A stretch of DNA of 64,000 nt from Coriaria nepalensis (Eukaryota; Streptophyta; Magnoliopsida; Cucurbitales; Coriariaceae). The stretch covers positions 8,644,001 through 8,708,000 of the forward strand of contig CP114496.1 in the NCBI GenBank assembly GCA_027186245.1. Reading direction: 5' to 3'. This document shows positions 38,613-50,461 of the stretch, piece after piece. Numbering within the stretch: position 1 is the stretch's first letter; each line of letters begins with the position of its first letter. A program made the position numbers and the translations under genes. Below the pieces are notes generated by a model, which was not told the DNA's origin, searched no databases, and saw nothing but the letters and a program-made list of their open reading frames with translations.

Positions 38613-39821
38613 TCATCTATTATGATTAGCAATACTTGTAATATCTGAAGAAATCAATGTCTTTATCTGTATCAAATGTTCATCATTTGATATATGAAGT
38701 GAAAGTCTAAGATTTGTCACCAATTCCTCTTGCTCCCAACTTAGTGGACCTGCTGCATGTAAGGCTTCCATTGTGGACCGATAAGCTTGTAATTCCAACC
38801 TATGAATCTCCCTGGCCACTTCTTCACTCGGCAGAATGCAATTTTGCCCTTCTTCCTCAATGAATCCCAAACGGGAGCAAGATTCTGCATCACTACGATG
38901 GTTGTTATCAGAATCTTCATTAGGACCCGCCATGGGAAAATTATGGTCGTTGATGCTGCAACTACCAACCGAACAAGTGATTTGATCAGTGCCGTTAGGT
39001 TCAGAATCTAATTCAAATAAACGGTGGAGAACTTCCATTTTCCGTTTCCTCCTCTCTTCATCATTATCATACAAAGGATCGGATGGATCTAGTAAAACCA
39101 GTCTTTGATGGCTACGCTCCTTTGCCAACGCTCTAACCTTCGAAGGGGGCCCCGGAAGTTCTTCTTGTGGACCCCTCTTCTTAGAGGTAGAACTATACGA
39201 ATCAGGGATATTTATCTCCTTATTAGTTGTAGAAAAATTTCTTATACAAATCCGTGTACTTCTCTTCTCATTGTGCTTGAGCCTTAACTTATCATCACCA
39301 TGATTCAAATCCTGCATTACCAAAGAAAAAAAAAAAAAAAAAAAAAAAAAAGTGTTCAAATACATATAAAAATGGGATAGAAGAACAGATTTTTGCTAAA
39401 TACTCAAACTCAAGTCCATATATTCACAATGAAAAAATACCTTTCCGATCATAATCTGTCTACTTCTGATATCAAATCTACTGACTTTAAACTCATCAGA
39501 GGAACCCAGTAATCGAACTAAGAAGTTCTTCCTCAAAAGAACTTCCGAAATTGTAGCCATTTTCCAAGAAAGATTGGTAAAGACCTCCACGACATCACCT
39601 TGAACCCAATTTTCCAAAACTTCTTGTGTAAACGGGCAAGGCCTAATAGCCTTTCTTGATATCTTTTCAACAATTGTTCTGTAAGTAGCGCCTTCAAATT
39701 CATCGTACCGAACAGTATAGTTGTGGGCATTGCCACTTATTATCTCAGCAGATCTCCATGAGCCTGAGTTCCCTTCCTTTTTGCTTAAGATCTCCACTTT
39801 ACTCCCTTTTTTGAATCGCAT
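38613..39821 (-). CDS. Agenet/Tudor-like + ENT (EMSY N-terminal) domain protein, 359 aa
   Basis: Two coding exons, 39821-39441 and 39311-38613, join at a phase-0 GT-AG intron that contains an A-rich tract. Residues 1-127 form a tandem agenet (plant Tudor-like) module: MRFKKGSKVEILSKKEGNSG, SWRSAEIISGNAHNYTVRY, and later GDVVEVFTNLSWKMATISEV. Residues 291-350 are an ENT domain (REIHRLELQAYRSTMEALHA and WEQEELVTNLRLSLHIS). Between them is a polar linker with basic clusters. Agenet folds read methylated histones and ENT mediates dimerisation and partner binding in EMSY-like proteins, so a chromatin role is likely. I chose ATG 39821 because family members start MRFKKGS; an in-frame ATG at 39842 would add seven residues. 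5'-UTR exons reach to about 40650. The 3' UTR appears spliced across an LTR element. Confidence 0.92.
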
Positions 39822-40660
39822 GATTACTTCAATATAATTCAAACTTAAGCAGAAAACCTGTTACAACACAAGCTACACTTAATACTGATTGAAATTATGT
39901 TAAAATACAACTCAGACAAGCAAAAGTAAGATGATCAATTTAAGGAAATTTGTCATATGAACAAATGTGAGTGCAAATATTAACTGGGTAATCAGCCAAT
40001 TGTCACCTATTTGAACAGGTAAAGATTATTTTAATTTTCAATACCTTAATTTTATCACGTCTTGATTTGGAACCCAAAAAATCAAACATCCGATTTTGAA
40101 AAACAGTCTTTTCTCTACAACTGAATTGAAATTAGAAGCCTAAAGAAAGTATAAATTTTTCTTCTTCTCAAACAAGTAAACAGAGCATCGAATAAGAAAC
40201 CCATTATCGCCGATGATCAAACTAAATTACAGCAGAAGAAAATATATAAAAAAAAAAAAAACTTTAAAAAACCTGTTTGGTCGCCGAAAAAAAAAATGCT
40301 GGAAAGGAAACGAGCCCATGATTCTAGAAATCTCGACTTTTTCCAATCCTCGTTTACGAGAGAGGATTGTAACCCATTAAAAACACCCAGAAGAAAAAAA
40401 ACTTGAGAAAATAAACAAATAGCAAGGAAAATATAATATGTACCTTCAAACGCAAAAATTGATTGTAACCCAGAAGAATGATCGGATTGAAGAAGCAGAG
40501 AAAAGAAGAAGAGATTGCACTGACCCCTTTGAAAACAGAATTGAGAGAGTTTTTTTCTTTTCCTTTTTTTGTAGCTTACACCAAAAAGAAAAAAGAAAAA
40601 ACGAAAAGGATTTTCACAGCCTCTGTGATTGTCTCTGTGTTGAGAATACTATTGTGGTTG
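39822..40660 (-). promoter_or_regulatory. 5' UTR, 5'-UTR intron and core promoter of the agenet/ENT gene
   Basis: A TATA-like ATTATTATATACGAAC on the minus strand (about 40676-40661) is followed by a pyrimidine-rich leader (40640-40540). The ACAG junction just above 39842 suggests a spliced leader. ORFs here are shadows of UTR. Confidence 0.5.
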
Positions 40661-43600
40661 GGTTCGTATATAATAATTAAGTAGAATGGTATTAAATTCT
40701 GTATTTATATATTATTACTTATTAATAAGACACAAAAAATATTAATTAAAAAAAAAAAAGAGTTTTAGGCTTAATAAACACCCAATGATAGAAGGTTTCT
40801 ATGCCAAGTTGCCAACTGCCCAAGAATTTTAGGCAAGAATAGCTTGTTGAGGTGGGCATTTTATTTTTGCTTGAGGGCAAGAAATTGAGTTTGTTTAGGA
40901 GAAGAAAATATTTTTTTCTTAATTTATTTTAGATGGGATTTTAAAAACATATTAATTAAAAAAAATTGGGTTATTTATCATGCATTTGGAAAATTTGATC
41001 GTATTTATTAATTATATAAATATTTCAATTTTTTTTAAAAATATCCTTTTTAAATAAAAATAAATTATGTAAAAAAATTATTTTGATAAATCCATGTACT
41101 CATTAGGTTATTTACTTGATAATTTTATTTTGTTTCAAATTTAAATAATTTCAAATCTAAATGAAATCGAATTTAATGATAATTTACTTAATAATTTTAT
41201 TTTGTTTCAAATTTAAATCATTTCATATCTAAATGAAATCGAATTTAAAAACTGAAATTATAACCTACTCCTAAATAACGATTGTGATGAAATTATATCT
41301 TAAAAATAATGATGAGATTTGGTCACTTAAAATGATCAACCTATCTACTCTCAATTTCCATTATTCAACGAATCCTTCTTTGATTACAAGTTTAGGCCTT
41401 TAAAAACGCTAACAACTTTAGAACAATCATTATTTTACACATTTTCAAATTGAAAGTCAATCTTAACCACAGTTTCAAATCAATTTATATCAACAATTAT
41501 TGTTCTTTTCAAAGTACATTAGAAGAAGAAAAAAAGAAAAAAAATTTTAATGTAAATATGAGAGTTAAAATATTAAAGGAAAAGGGTGTTTTATTTTGTT
41601 TGGGTTTCTAAGAACTAAAGAAGAAGAATGACCAGAAGCGTCGAGCCCACCTTTGAATGGTAAAGACTTAAATAAGTAATTTGTATGAATGTGTCAACGC
41701 GTACATTGTTGTGTTTACAAACACCTAAGAAGCAGAAGAAGACAAACATAATATTTTAAGAATACTAACCGTATAACTAGCTACTTGTTTTGAACAAGGT
41801 TCCTAAATTGAGCATGTTCATGTTCAACTTGTTCCACACGGTTTCAAAAATTTAAATCACGAGTTCATCTCTTTTATAACTAGAACAATATAGCCGTTAT
41901 GCTTATCGAACTCTCTTCCATTAAAGAAAAATTAAGGGATTTGAGTGAGTTAGTCCAAACTCATTTAAATTAATAGTTTGGATCTATCCAACTCTCATTT
42001 AAAAATTGAAAAATTAAAAATGACACATCACCAATTAATTATTTAAATCTTTATTTTTCATTAGTCAAATGTGATCTATTTTCTAACTTTTAATGTAATT
42101 TAAAATAAATTTAGACTGTTGATTTAAATGAGTCTAAATATTAAAATTTCAGACATAATCCAACTCCGAAAAGCAAAAACCAACACTTAAATGGTACATG
42201 TACTATGTTATGCCAAACAAGTAGAATCATTATGTGGAGTAATGTAATCAAAGACGGCAAAGCCATAATGGTGAGAAAAAGATGGATAAATTACCATAAG
42301 CAGAAAGAAAGTTGGACCTAATTATATTCTTAACTGCAACATATAAAACACGAATTCAAGAAAAACAAAAACAAAAAAATGAATCGAGCTGATGATAGTT
42401 GATAATGATTGATGTCACTAGGAAGATTAAAAGGTTCAATCTTCAAACTCGTTGTATCCTTGGAAATGAATCAAACTATGCAGCTTATCATGTTTTTTAG
42501 CGAAGTAGGATCGGAATGTCAAGTTTTGGTAGTAATACAATGATACGAGATTTTGAGCGGTACCACCAGCAATACCCGACCCAAGCCAATCAAGTACTTA
42601 CTTATCCCGTGCATACCACTAGACACACCCAAAACATAGCAAGTGTTGTTATGACGACTCAAATAGAGTACCGTGCTTCATATAAAAGATCAGATGCATG
42701 AATCTTGTTTCTGCAACCAATTCTGAGGATGTTTTACATGAAGGTTTTTACTTGTAACGTAATCCACATGAGGAAAAACAAAAAATGATAAGGTAATAAA
42801 CTAGTATAGAAGTTTCGTATTATTGGACAAAAAAGGGGGACAAGGTTGTTGATAGAATAATATAAAGCAAAAAATTGAAGCAAAATGTGACTTGAAAGCA
42901 ATATATATCTCAAGGATTAGTTGGGTTTGTACTTTATGTTCTTTTCGTTTTTTTGTATGTAACATTTACTCTCCGATTTCTACTTTCTTTCGTTTTATCG
43001 GCCGCAACTACTAACTTTTATCATTCTTTTTTATTATTATTACTGTTACCGTTATCACTATCACTGATATAAAAATATTAAAATTTTGATACATTTCCCT
43101 TAATTTTTATAACTTTTTTTTTATATCCAACTACCATTACTACCAAATTACAAATTTAAATAATAAGAAGTTTATTATAATTTAAACTTTAAATTTAATT
43201 GTTATTATAATTTTTAAATATTTTTATCTATTTTATCATAATATATATATATATTTTTTCTTTTAACTCTTGAGAAAAAAAAAACATGTATCCATACTTT
43301 TTTCTTTTTATATCTATTTATCTCGTGTCTTTATCATCTTGATTTGTATTTGTGTGTTTTTCTGGCCAATGTGTCTAGAGGAAATGTCGTGAAATATGTC
43401 TTTGTATTTCATATATTTTTTTTCCTTTTCCGTAACTTAGAGGAATCGGGTAACTATCCAATTATTATCCGATTAGTCTTAGTCCATAATCAAGTCACCG
43501 TAATAAAATAATTAATTATAGTAACTATTTTCTTTAAACAAATTAATTCCTACCTTACATGACATTTTCTTTTGACTTGAGAATTCAATCATCTCTTCGT

Positions 43601-43700
43601 CATGGATGTTAAAGAAAGGAGTAAAGAATAGTAAGAAGATGCTAATACTGATGTATGTACGTATACATATAGACTACAGAAATGGATTCCCAAAAGAATT
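40661..43700. other. Intergenic, AT-rich, 3 kb
   Basis: No gene is supported. It holds a 72-bp tandem duplication at 41110-41246 and ordinary AT-rich spacer. The 61-codon ORF at 42516-42701 shows no family signature. Confidence 0.55.
41110..41246 (+). repeat. 72-bp tandem duplication
   Basis: ATTTACTTGATAATTTTATT starts copy 1 (41110) and ATTTACTTAATAATTTTATT starts copy 2 (41182). Both contain TCTAAATGAAATCGAATTTA, with only a few differences. Confidence 0.88.
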
Positions 43701-43955
43701 GGTGGAAACCCTAATTCTAATATATGATAAAGTTATTCTAAAGTAACCCTAATTGGATTTTCAACAAATGGATTTCATTGTTGGTTTATATTTTTTCTTC
43801 CTCAAACCAGCAGAGAGATTTTTTTTTGACGGGATCGTTCCTCTTCGCGCAATGTAAGTCTTATCGTTGGCCAAGAAAAAAGAACAAACATAGCTGTAAG
43901 GTTCGTTACTTTTTTGTTTGCTTTGAAAATCATTTTGAGGTAAAAGGGAAAACTT

Positions 43956-45025
43956 TCACTTGGGGTATTCTCCGACAAAAGCAACGTCAGCTCTTCCGCC
44001 CAAGGGCGATAGCAAGCATCTATCTTGATCGATAGAGTCTTTAATCATATCCCTCGATTCTTGGGTAGTCCGGGTTGACATAGAGCCACGACCATCTTCT
44101 GCTGCTTGGAAAAACAAAAACAGAATTGATTAAGAACGATAAACAGTTGATTGAAATAAAATAAAATTCGGGCAAGTAAAAAACATCGTCGTACGGGAAC
44201 ATTCGTGGTATTCGGGTAACTGCCTAACCGTCGTGACTTGAAGCCTTTCGGGTAGTAAACAACTACACAAAGTGCCTAAAAATTTTTGGACAAAAATAGG
44301 GAAAGATAAACACTTAAATTCAATGTGAATGGAACATTATATATGATATAATGTGTAGTTATATGTATACCTATTCGGGCGAGGCGATTGACCCAGCCGG
44401 GGATTCGTTTTCCGGTGAGTCTGAAAGAGATATCATCAGTGAAATGGTTGCAATTCCGGGAAATGAGGTGGTAGGCATCGCCATGATACTCGGAAGCTAC
44501 CCCTCCGATAAAAGAACGGAATTGAGACGGAAGCATGTCAATGTGACCTAGCTTGATCGAGCATCGGAATATGAATCCCGGGCAGGTTTTCGGTTCCACC
44601 TCGAAAACCCCGCTCGATGGGTAGTCATGGGCACCAAACGCATACTCTTTACCACGTACTATAACAAACTTAACAAAGATAATGTTAATTCATACTACTG
44701 CATGCTGGTGTATGTAATCCAAATTAGCAAGATTCATAATGATTGAGCTTATCGAAATCAAACATTAAAAAATTTTTAAAAAAATGGATTTCTAACCTTC
44801 AATACCAGAATGAAAGATCCCAAGACCGAACCAGAAGGTGTATTTATTGACAGAGGTTAGATCATAGACATTTAAGACAACCTGGGCATGGGTGTGGGCT
44901 CGGGTCTGGGCCAGGAAGTTCTTGGTGCGGTCCCCACAACGTTCAATCATCTGGGTCTCTCCTCCTTTGATCTTCTTCCCATTAACAAAAACAGAGCTCG
45001 AACTGGAGGTGCTTTCTACCCCCAT
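43956..45025 (-). CDS. deSI-like protein (PPPDE/DUF862 thiol peptidase), 247 aa
   Basis: Four exons, 45025-44797, 44658-44371, 44275-44195 and 44101-43956, give 744 nt with closed frames. The PPPDE fold is clear: VVLNVYDLT, FGLGIFHSGIEVRGKEYAFG with catalytic His72, GVFEVEPKTCPGFIFR, and YHLISRNCNHFTDDISFRLT with catalytic Cys146, then IPGWVNRLARIG. PPPDE proteins are cysteine proteases that remove SUMO (desumoylating isopeptidases) or act on ubiquitin or lipidated substrates. The plant subgroup is uncharacterised in detail. The C-terminal 60 residues (LLPERLQVTTVRQLPEYHEC onward) are a conserved plant tail. The last intron ends AAGCAGCAG, three possible tandem acceptors that would vary the protein by one or two residues; I used the middle one. 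Confidence 0.93.
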
Positions 45026-45829
45026 TTTCACACACACAATAATAATCTGAAAATATAATTTTCTCTCAATCAAAACTTGAGACAGAAACATAAAAATTAA
45101 TAATAATAATAATACTAAATTATTTATTTCATTTTTGTTTCTTCCCTACGAATCCATGGAGCAGAGACAATATTATTTATTTATTTTACTATTTATTATT
45201 TATTTATTTATTTTTGTGGGGAGGAAGAAGATAGAAAGGGGGAAAGAAAATAAACGATTCAGGATAAGGTGGCTTGCTTCATCTCTTCTCCTCTGTTCTC
45301 TCTGACTGTAAGAGTAACTGCCTACGTGGTATCACATATTATTAATTAAAGAAAAGAAAAGAAAAGAAAACGCGGTTTTCTATTCCGACAGTTTTCCTTC
45401 ACACTTTGACGACATGTCGTTCTAATAAGATGGGGGTAACCATTGTTAATAATGCTACAAGTAATTTCAAACTCAAAAACAATTTATTTGAAAATTCACT
45501 TAAAATTTTTTGAGGAAGAACACAAACGTACAGAGCAAAAATAGATGCACAAATCCATTTTTACTAACTAATCAGTTTCATCCAAGTAGACACTTGAATG
45601 AAGCATGAATAATTGTTTCCATGGCAACAGCAAAACAGCAGCTTGCTCTTTCCCATGTCACTCCTCATCTGCTCTACCTGGAAAGAAAAGAAGAACATAA
45701 AAACACTGCTAAGATTAGGGCAAGTTTGGAACAACATTTGGGGAATGTTAAAGGCAACTTGAGAGCAAACTTACTTTTTTGAAACCTTCAATGTAGACAA
45801 TGAAAGAATCCCAAATCGAACTTCAACAA
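45026..45829. other. Intergenic between two minus-strand genes
   Basis: 45026-45420 is the probable upstream region of the deSI-like gene, with TTTA repeats at 45180-45220 and AAAGA repeats near 45350. 45600-45829 is the probable 3' UTR of the DUF1644 gene. Confidence 0.55.
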
Positions 45830-46915
45830 TCAAGAAAGATTATCCGGGGTGGAACGTCTTTGGGACTGATCTGGATCACGAGCAAGAACACTCCAAGGCC
45901 CAATTCCATCATCCGAGGACTGATCATTTTCCTCATCATCTCTATCAGCAGACCCAATTTCTCCTTCATAATTCTCTCCCCAGAGCCTATCCGACCTCCT
46001 CCTTCTAAAACTCAACTGGGCCCCGGTCCTGGTCCTGGTCCTAGAACCACCACCAGACCAGCTACTACTCCTCGTACTGGGCTCAGGCTGGAAAACCCGA
46101 ATAAATAAAAAAACCATGAGCAAACCCCTGTCGTCAATTGGCAAAACAGTTTCATTACTATCGGTCCTATCTTCTCCGAAAGAAGATTGAAGAGTACTAA
46201 GCAAGTCTCCTAAGTCTCTTTGCCGTTCCAACCTCCTCCAATTTCTTTCCCGTACTGGGTCCGCCTCTGAGGGGCGGACAAGTGGATGCTCTTGCCTTGC
46301 ATGCTTTCTAAGATCCACATAAGTTCCAGAATAATTACAATCCTCAGAAGCACAACTTCTCAGCCTTGCATTCATGAAGATCCGAGCCGGTTCATTCACA
46401 ATCCATGTTTTAATCTTTCCTCGGCAAAGAGGGCATAGAAGCTTCTCGTGAGCCGGGTTTTCACAAGATAATGGATCATGTGTTGTTAGAGGAATCGCCA
46501 TCTCCTCCTCGTCATTTCTTCTTCTTCTTATTCTTCTTCCCTCTTGCATATCCAAAACAGTTGATGATTCATCACCTCCTTGTGGGATTGAAGATGAAGA
46601 AGAAGTTTTTTCTTCAAATGATTTCCGGAATTGATCTAAACAGTTTGAGTGGCGATGGCTAGTGTCACACATGTAAGGGCGGCAACCCTTTTCATGGGAT
46701 GAGCAAATGAGGAGGACTGCATTATGAGGATGTTCCATACATACAGGACACCTCGCATCTTCCCATTCTTTCATATTAGATTTTTTCGGTTCTAATGGAG
46801 TTTTTGATGAAGGCCGAGTTCTATTGCTTGAGCTGCATCTGCCACTGCTACATGGATATGGAGATCCTCGGCACCTGTCATGAGAGACAGAACGATCTCT
46901 TCTCTCCTTCGGCAT
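45830..46915 (-). CDS. DUF1644 C2H2-like zinc-finger protein, 361 aa
   Basis: A single uninterrupted coding exon. After a Ser/Arg-rich N-terminus, the DUF1644 core runs from about residue 50: EWEDARCPVCMEHPHNAVLL, then GCRPYMCDTSHRHSNCLDQF, then CPLCRGKIKTWIV (161-173) and an HARQEHP segment (205-211). Cys and His are spaced for two or more zinc sites. A Ser/Glu/Arg-rich insert (100-140) separates them. The C-terminus contains a short hydrophobic stretch (about 269-280) followed by an Arg/Gly and acidic tail. Rice members (SIDP-type) are linked to salt and ABA responses, but biochemical activity is unknown. The 5' leader is spliced, with a first exon near 47830-47650 next to a (GA)n run at 47814-47840. 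Confidence 0.93.
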   Translation of the reverse strand: MPKERRDRSVSHDRCRGSPYPCSSGRCSSSNRTRPSSKTPLEPKKSNMKEWEDARCPVCMEHPHNAVLLICSSHEKGCRPYMCDTSHRHSNCLDQFRKSFEEKTSSSSSIPQGGDESSTVLDMQEGRRIRRRRNDEEEMAIPLTTHDPLSCENPAHEKLLCPLCRGKIKTWIVNEPARIFMNARLRSCASEDCNYSGTYVDLRKHARQEHPLVRPSEADPVRERNWRRLERQRDLGDLLSTLQSSFGEDRTDSNETVLPIDDRGLLMVFLFIRVFQPEPSTRSSSWSGGGSRTRTRTGAQLSFRRRRSDRLWGENYEGEIGSADRDDEENDQSSDDGIGPWSVLARDPDQSQRRSTPDNLS

Positions 46916-47806
46916 TTTTTAGGCTTCTAATGTTATAATATCAAGAAAGTTCTAGATAAAATTCTTTGAGCTACTTCCACCAAGCGACAATGGAGAGAGA
47001 TCAAAACTATAATAGAGAAAAACAGACATTAAAGTTTGTTCCATAACGCTATTAAATATATTAATTTTTAATTTTTTAGTTTTTTTTAAATAAAAAACTC
47101 TGTGGGGAATTATCATGAAGAGCAAGAAAATAGACGAACAATAATAAATCTCTAAGAAATGAGCATATTAATATAAATTTATTAGTCCAAGAGAAAAGAG
47201 AGCTTTTTGATTTAAGATCCAAACACATACAAGATTGATAAGTTCTTTTAAGAAAAATCGAACTTGATTACTGACAAGAAGAACAACTCTTTATTGATTT
47301 CAGTAACAAGAAATCACCCCAAATTAACAAAAGAAGCTTCAAGTAAAATAAAAACTAGTAGGCAAGTAAACTAAGAACTCCATAAAATCAATAACAACTC
47401 AAATTACTGTGCTGCAGAGATAAAATCCCAACTGAAATCTCCAAATCCAGTAGCAATTCCTTCAACCCAGCCCCCAATCCCCACAAATCGGGGAGAAAAA
47501 TGGAGTCCGAACTAATTAAATTCCAGGTAGATCCTTATCAATCGAGCCATTTCCGAAAGAAAACATGAAATTATAAAGCTGAATTAGAAAAATTACCGAA
47601 GAAAGAAACCGACTGAGAGAAGATGAATCTTCAATATACGTGCGAAGGAAAAAAGGATTAACCGGTAGACAATTCAACCTCGGCCCGGCGATGACAGAAG
47701 AAACCCGAAATATGGATTCCTCAAAGTAGCAAAAACGAGCTTCTTCTTGTTCTTCTCCTTCTCTGAAACTTATTTAGGGCTCTGTTTGGGGCAGTCCTTT
47801 TCAGCC

Positions 47807-47842
<36 letters not shown>

Positions 47843-48571
47843 AGAGAGAAGAGACTACGAAATGTGGAGTCGGGTCTTACAGCAGTCTAGCTGGCGTGGA
47901 CCAATAAGTTTCGTTGACTGAGAGTTTCTCTATTTTTGAAATCGGCGCCGTTTTGAAAGCGGGAAAGGAACTTACTGGCTGATGTTGACGCGTGTAAAAC
48001 ACTCTCGTAAGCTTCCTTCTTCGGAAAGATTCCAAGAAGCATTTTTATTTTTTATTTTCTTAATCACATTGAACTTAAAGATTAAGAAGTAAAATTTATT
48101 GTTTGGTAAATTAACTGATTTTTTTTTTTCATTTTCTCTATTTTATAGGCAAAAAAGATTTTATGATATTAAAAAGAAGGGAAAAAAAAATTACAAAGAG
48201 ATTCTTCAGCTTCTAATAACATATCTACATCCAAACTATGATCAGCATGTTTCATTTGATATTACAAGAGAAGGATTTGATGCATCAACATCTGCCCCAT
48301 TAACTAGATGGCCAACGATGCTAAGTTTTTCAAAGGAATCAGCAGTAGCATGATATGAGGGTGTTCATGAGGTACAGCTCGTGGTGACACGGGAAGGTTA
48401 TACAAAGAAACATCAATTGAAGATGGGGATGCACCATATGTAATTGCTTGCTGAGGTAGTAGCTGCTTCCACATCTAGATACATATTATCGCTGCAGATC
48501 TGATTACTAACATCCTCCTGGGGAGTTCATCAGGAATTGCTCCTCTTTGTAATCCCAAGAAATCGGCTCAT
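46916..48571. promoter_or_regulatory. 5'-UTR intron, first exon and promoter of the DUF1644 gene, then spacer
   Basis: In the leftward direction a leader ending ACCG|GTTAAT near 47660 looks like a 5'-UTR exon donor. (GA)n at 47814-47840 lies in its leader. 48000-48571 is spacer plus the decayed continuation of the PB1 gene; no further domain is recognisable. Confidence 0.5.
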
Positions 48572-48881
48572 TATATGGTGCACCGTGGAAATTCATCGTC
48601 GGAAGAAATCAAGACCAGAAGGTCGGAATCATCCTGCACGGAGTCCGAGGCAGGAAGCTGGTACTTGAGAGAGAAGGATCGAATGCAGAGATCGAAGATC
48701 TTCGACCGGAGTTTCGAGAAACTGACATTACGATCAGCGGAGATGATGCGAGACTCGCCATCGATGTATCGGAGATTTCCGGAGGGAGTTCTGGGTGAAA
48801 ACGGGCATTAAAGCTGCACACTAGCTTGAGTTTCTTGTCGTTTAGGGGTTTTCTTCGCCGAGAAGGAGGAGGCTCTTTCAT
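48572..48881 (-). pseudogene. PB1-domain protein pseudogene, one-base deletion
   Basis: From ATG at 48881 the frame reads SRRRKPLNDKKLKLVCSFNA and then leaves the family. Shifting by one base after CGTTTTCACCC restores a textbook PB1 domain: FSPRTPSGNLRYIDGESRII, then SADRNVSFSKLRSKIFDL and YQLPASDSVQDDSDLLVLIS, then SDDEF, ending at TAA 48574-48572. One T appears missing in a T-run. PB1 domains form head-to-tail complexes in plant signalling proteins. Downstream sequence that should encode the rest of such proteins is not recognisable, so both a frameshift and a truncation are present. Confidence 0.8.
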
Positions 48882-49790
48882 GGCAGTTAGAAAAAGAGAG
48901 CGAGTATCGGTGGGAAGAAGGGAAGGGCGGGCGTTCGTTAATTTTTTTTGTCTAACTATAACTAATTTTAATGCGGAAGAGGCGATTTGACGTTTTTACG
49001 TCTCGAGAGTTTATTTATTTACTAGACTGCCATCCTGTTCAGTTTTTCTCGGAGAGTGATTTCTTCAACAAGTAGTTGATTTCCAACTGTCATCGTCGCG
49101 AGTTTTTTGGGCCTATACTAAAGGCCCATTAGCTTCAACGCAATTTTTTTTCTTCTTTTTATGAAAAAAATATTTAATCAATATAATTTTTAAAGATTAT
49201 TACAAAATTAATTTTTAAATTGACAGTTATTTATAGTTAATAAAACAAGTTCTTACTTTGAGCTTACACTATACAACAATCAAATTGAAAGAAGCAAAAA
49301 TCTGTCATTTGTTGCATTTCTTGAGACAAACGAAATCATATTATATATATTTAACTTTGCCAGAAAATAAGAACTTGTTTGGCAATTAGTTTATATTTTT
49401 TATATCAACAGTTTAGATTATATTTTAATCAAATTGATTAGTCCAGATTAATTATGGTAGTTACTATCATACCATTGTATTCAAATCTACATTTAGGGCA
49501 TAACTTGTCAAATTCATACTTCAAACGAAAAAAATACATTTTTAGAAAATTAAAATTATGTCAGAAATTATTCAATTTAACTATTCCGTGCAACCGCTCC
49601 ACTCGCCGTGTCTCGGCCTCTAAGCTCAGGCCGAACCCACCCATCGTCAACCTCAACCGGTTCGACTCTGTACTGAGTCAACTCGACGCTCATAAATCCA
49701 CCCCGTTCAAAATGCCTTCTCTTCAGGTGTCCTTCACTATCTTTCCCCTCTGTTTTATTGTCTCTTTTCCATTATAACTTCTCATTCCAG
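48882..49790. other. Spacer with a possible orphan coding scrap
   Basis: 49590-49727 reads RVSASKLRPNPPIVNLNRFD, then [20 protein letters not shown], followed by GTGTCC. It has coding-like composition and could be a decayed first exon of the adjoining ERF gene or another gene piece. It does not match the expected ERF-VII N-terminus (MCGGAI). The rest is AT-rich spacer. Confidence 0.35.
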
Positions 49791-50332
49791 CATTTTAACA
49801 AAACAGTTGCTGGGCTAGAAGAGAAGAAAAGGCCAACTAAGTGGCAGAGGAAGAATCGGTTACAGGGGAATCACGCAACGTTCATGGGGAAATGGGCTGC
49901 GAAGATCCGCAACCCGAGAAAAGGGCTCTGTCTCGGTACATTCAACACAGCAAAAGAAGCAGCTCCTGCTGACGACACAATCCAAATCAATAACCATCAC
50001 CACAACCCAATTCAGAAAGCTTATATAAACCAATATTCGATGGTGAACGAGCTAGAAAATTGTCTAGATTTTGTTGATTTGGAGGGTTCATCTCTAATGC
50101 GTATAATAACCTTCTTCAGTCTGTGAATCATGACCTGTAAGAACGCTTTCAGTCAGGTTCGGAGGGGGATTATTCGACGACCGAGATGGTAGTGATGGAT
50201 GAAACTAAGAAGAAAGATAAAGCAACAGAGGAGGAAAATGATGAGGTTCAGAAATCATCGGAGGAGCTAATGGCGTATGAAAATTACATGAAGTTCTATG
50301 AGATTACGTACAAGAATGAATGTATACTTTGA
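49791..50332 (+). pseudogene. ERF group VII (AP2/ERF) transcription factor pseudogene
   Basis: After a CATTCCAG acceptor, the region encodes a basic stretch and a damaged AP2 domain. [24 protein letters not shown] and [10 protein letters not shown] are recoverable only by frame changes: one extra T after CGG near 49859 and one G missing in GGGG near 49888. The VW of the usual RVWLGTF is deleted. Much further down, SSEELMAYENYMKFYE (about 50256) matches the conserved C-terminal motif of ERF-VII factors (SEELxAFExxMKF). Group VII members are the oxygen-sensing RAP2.12-type activators, whose stability depends on an N-terminal MCGG degron; that exon is not seen here. An in-frame stop near 50124 adds to the damage. 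Confidence 0.8.
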
Positions 50333-50434
50333 TGGCGGCGGGGGGGGGGGGGGGGGGATTTGGAGAAGGAAGAAAGAAAATTGTAATTCAAATAGTTCAG
50401 TTTTTAGACATTGTATGAGATTACGTACAAGAAT
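50297..50434 (+). repeat. 21-bp direct repeat flanking a G18 tract
   Basis: TATGAGATTACGTACAAGAA(T) occurs at 50297-50317 and again at 50414-50434. Between them is a G18 run at 50340-50357. The first copy lies in the last codons of the ERF pseudogene, so this is a local duplication. Confidence 0.9.
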
Positions 50435-50461
50435 CTCTTGTTGCAAATTCGTTCCATTCAT

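Noticed and set aside
45800..46108. Plus-strand ORF antisense to the DUF1644 gene
   Set aside because: Shadow of a coding exon with biased codons; Pro/Arg/Thr-rich with no independent support.
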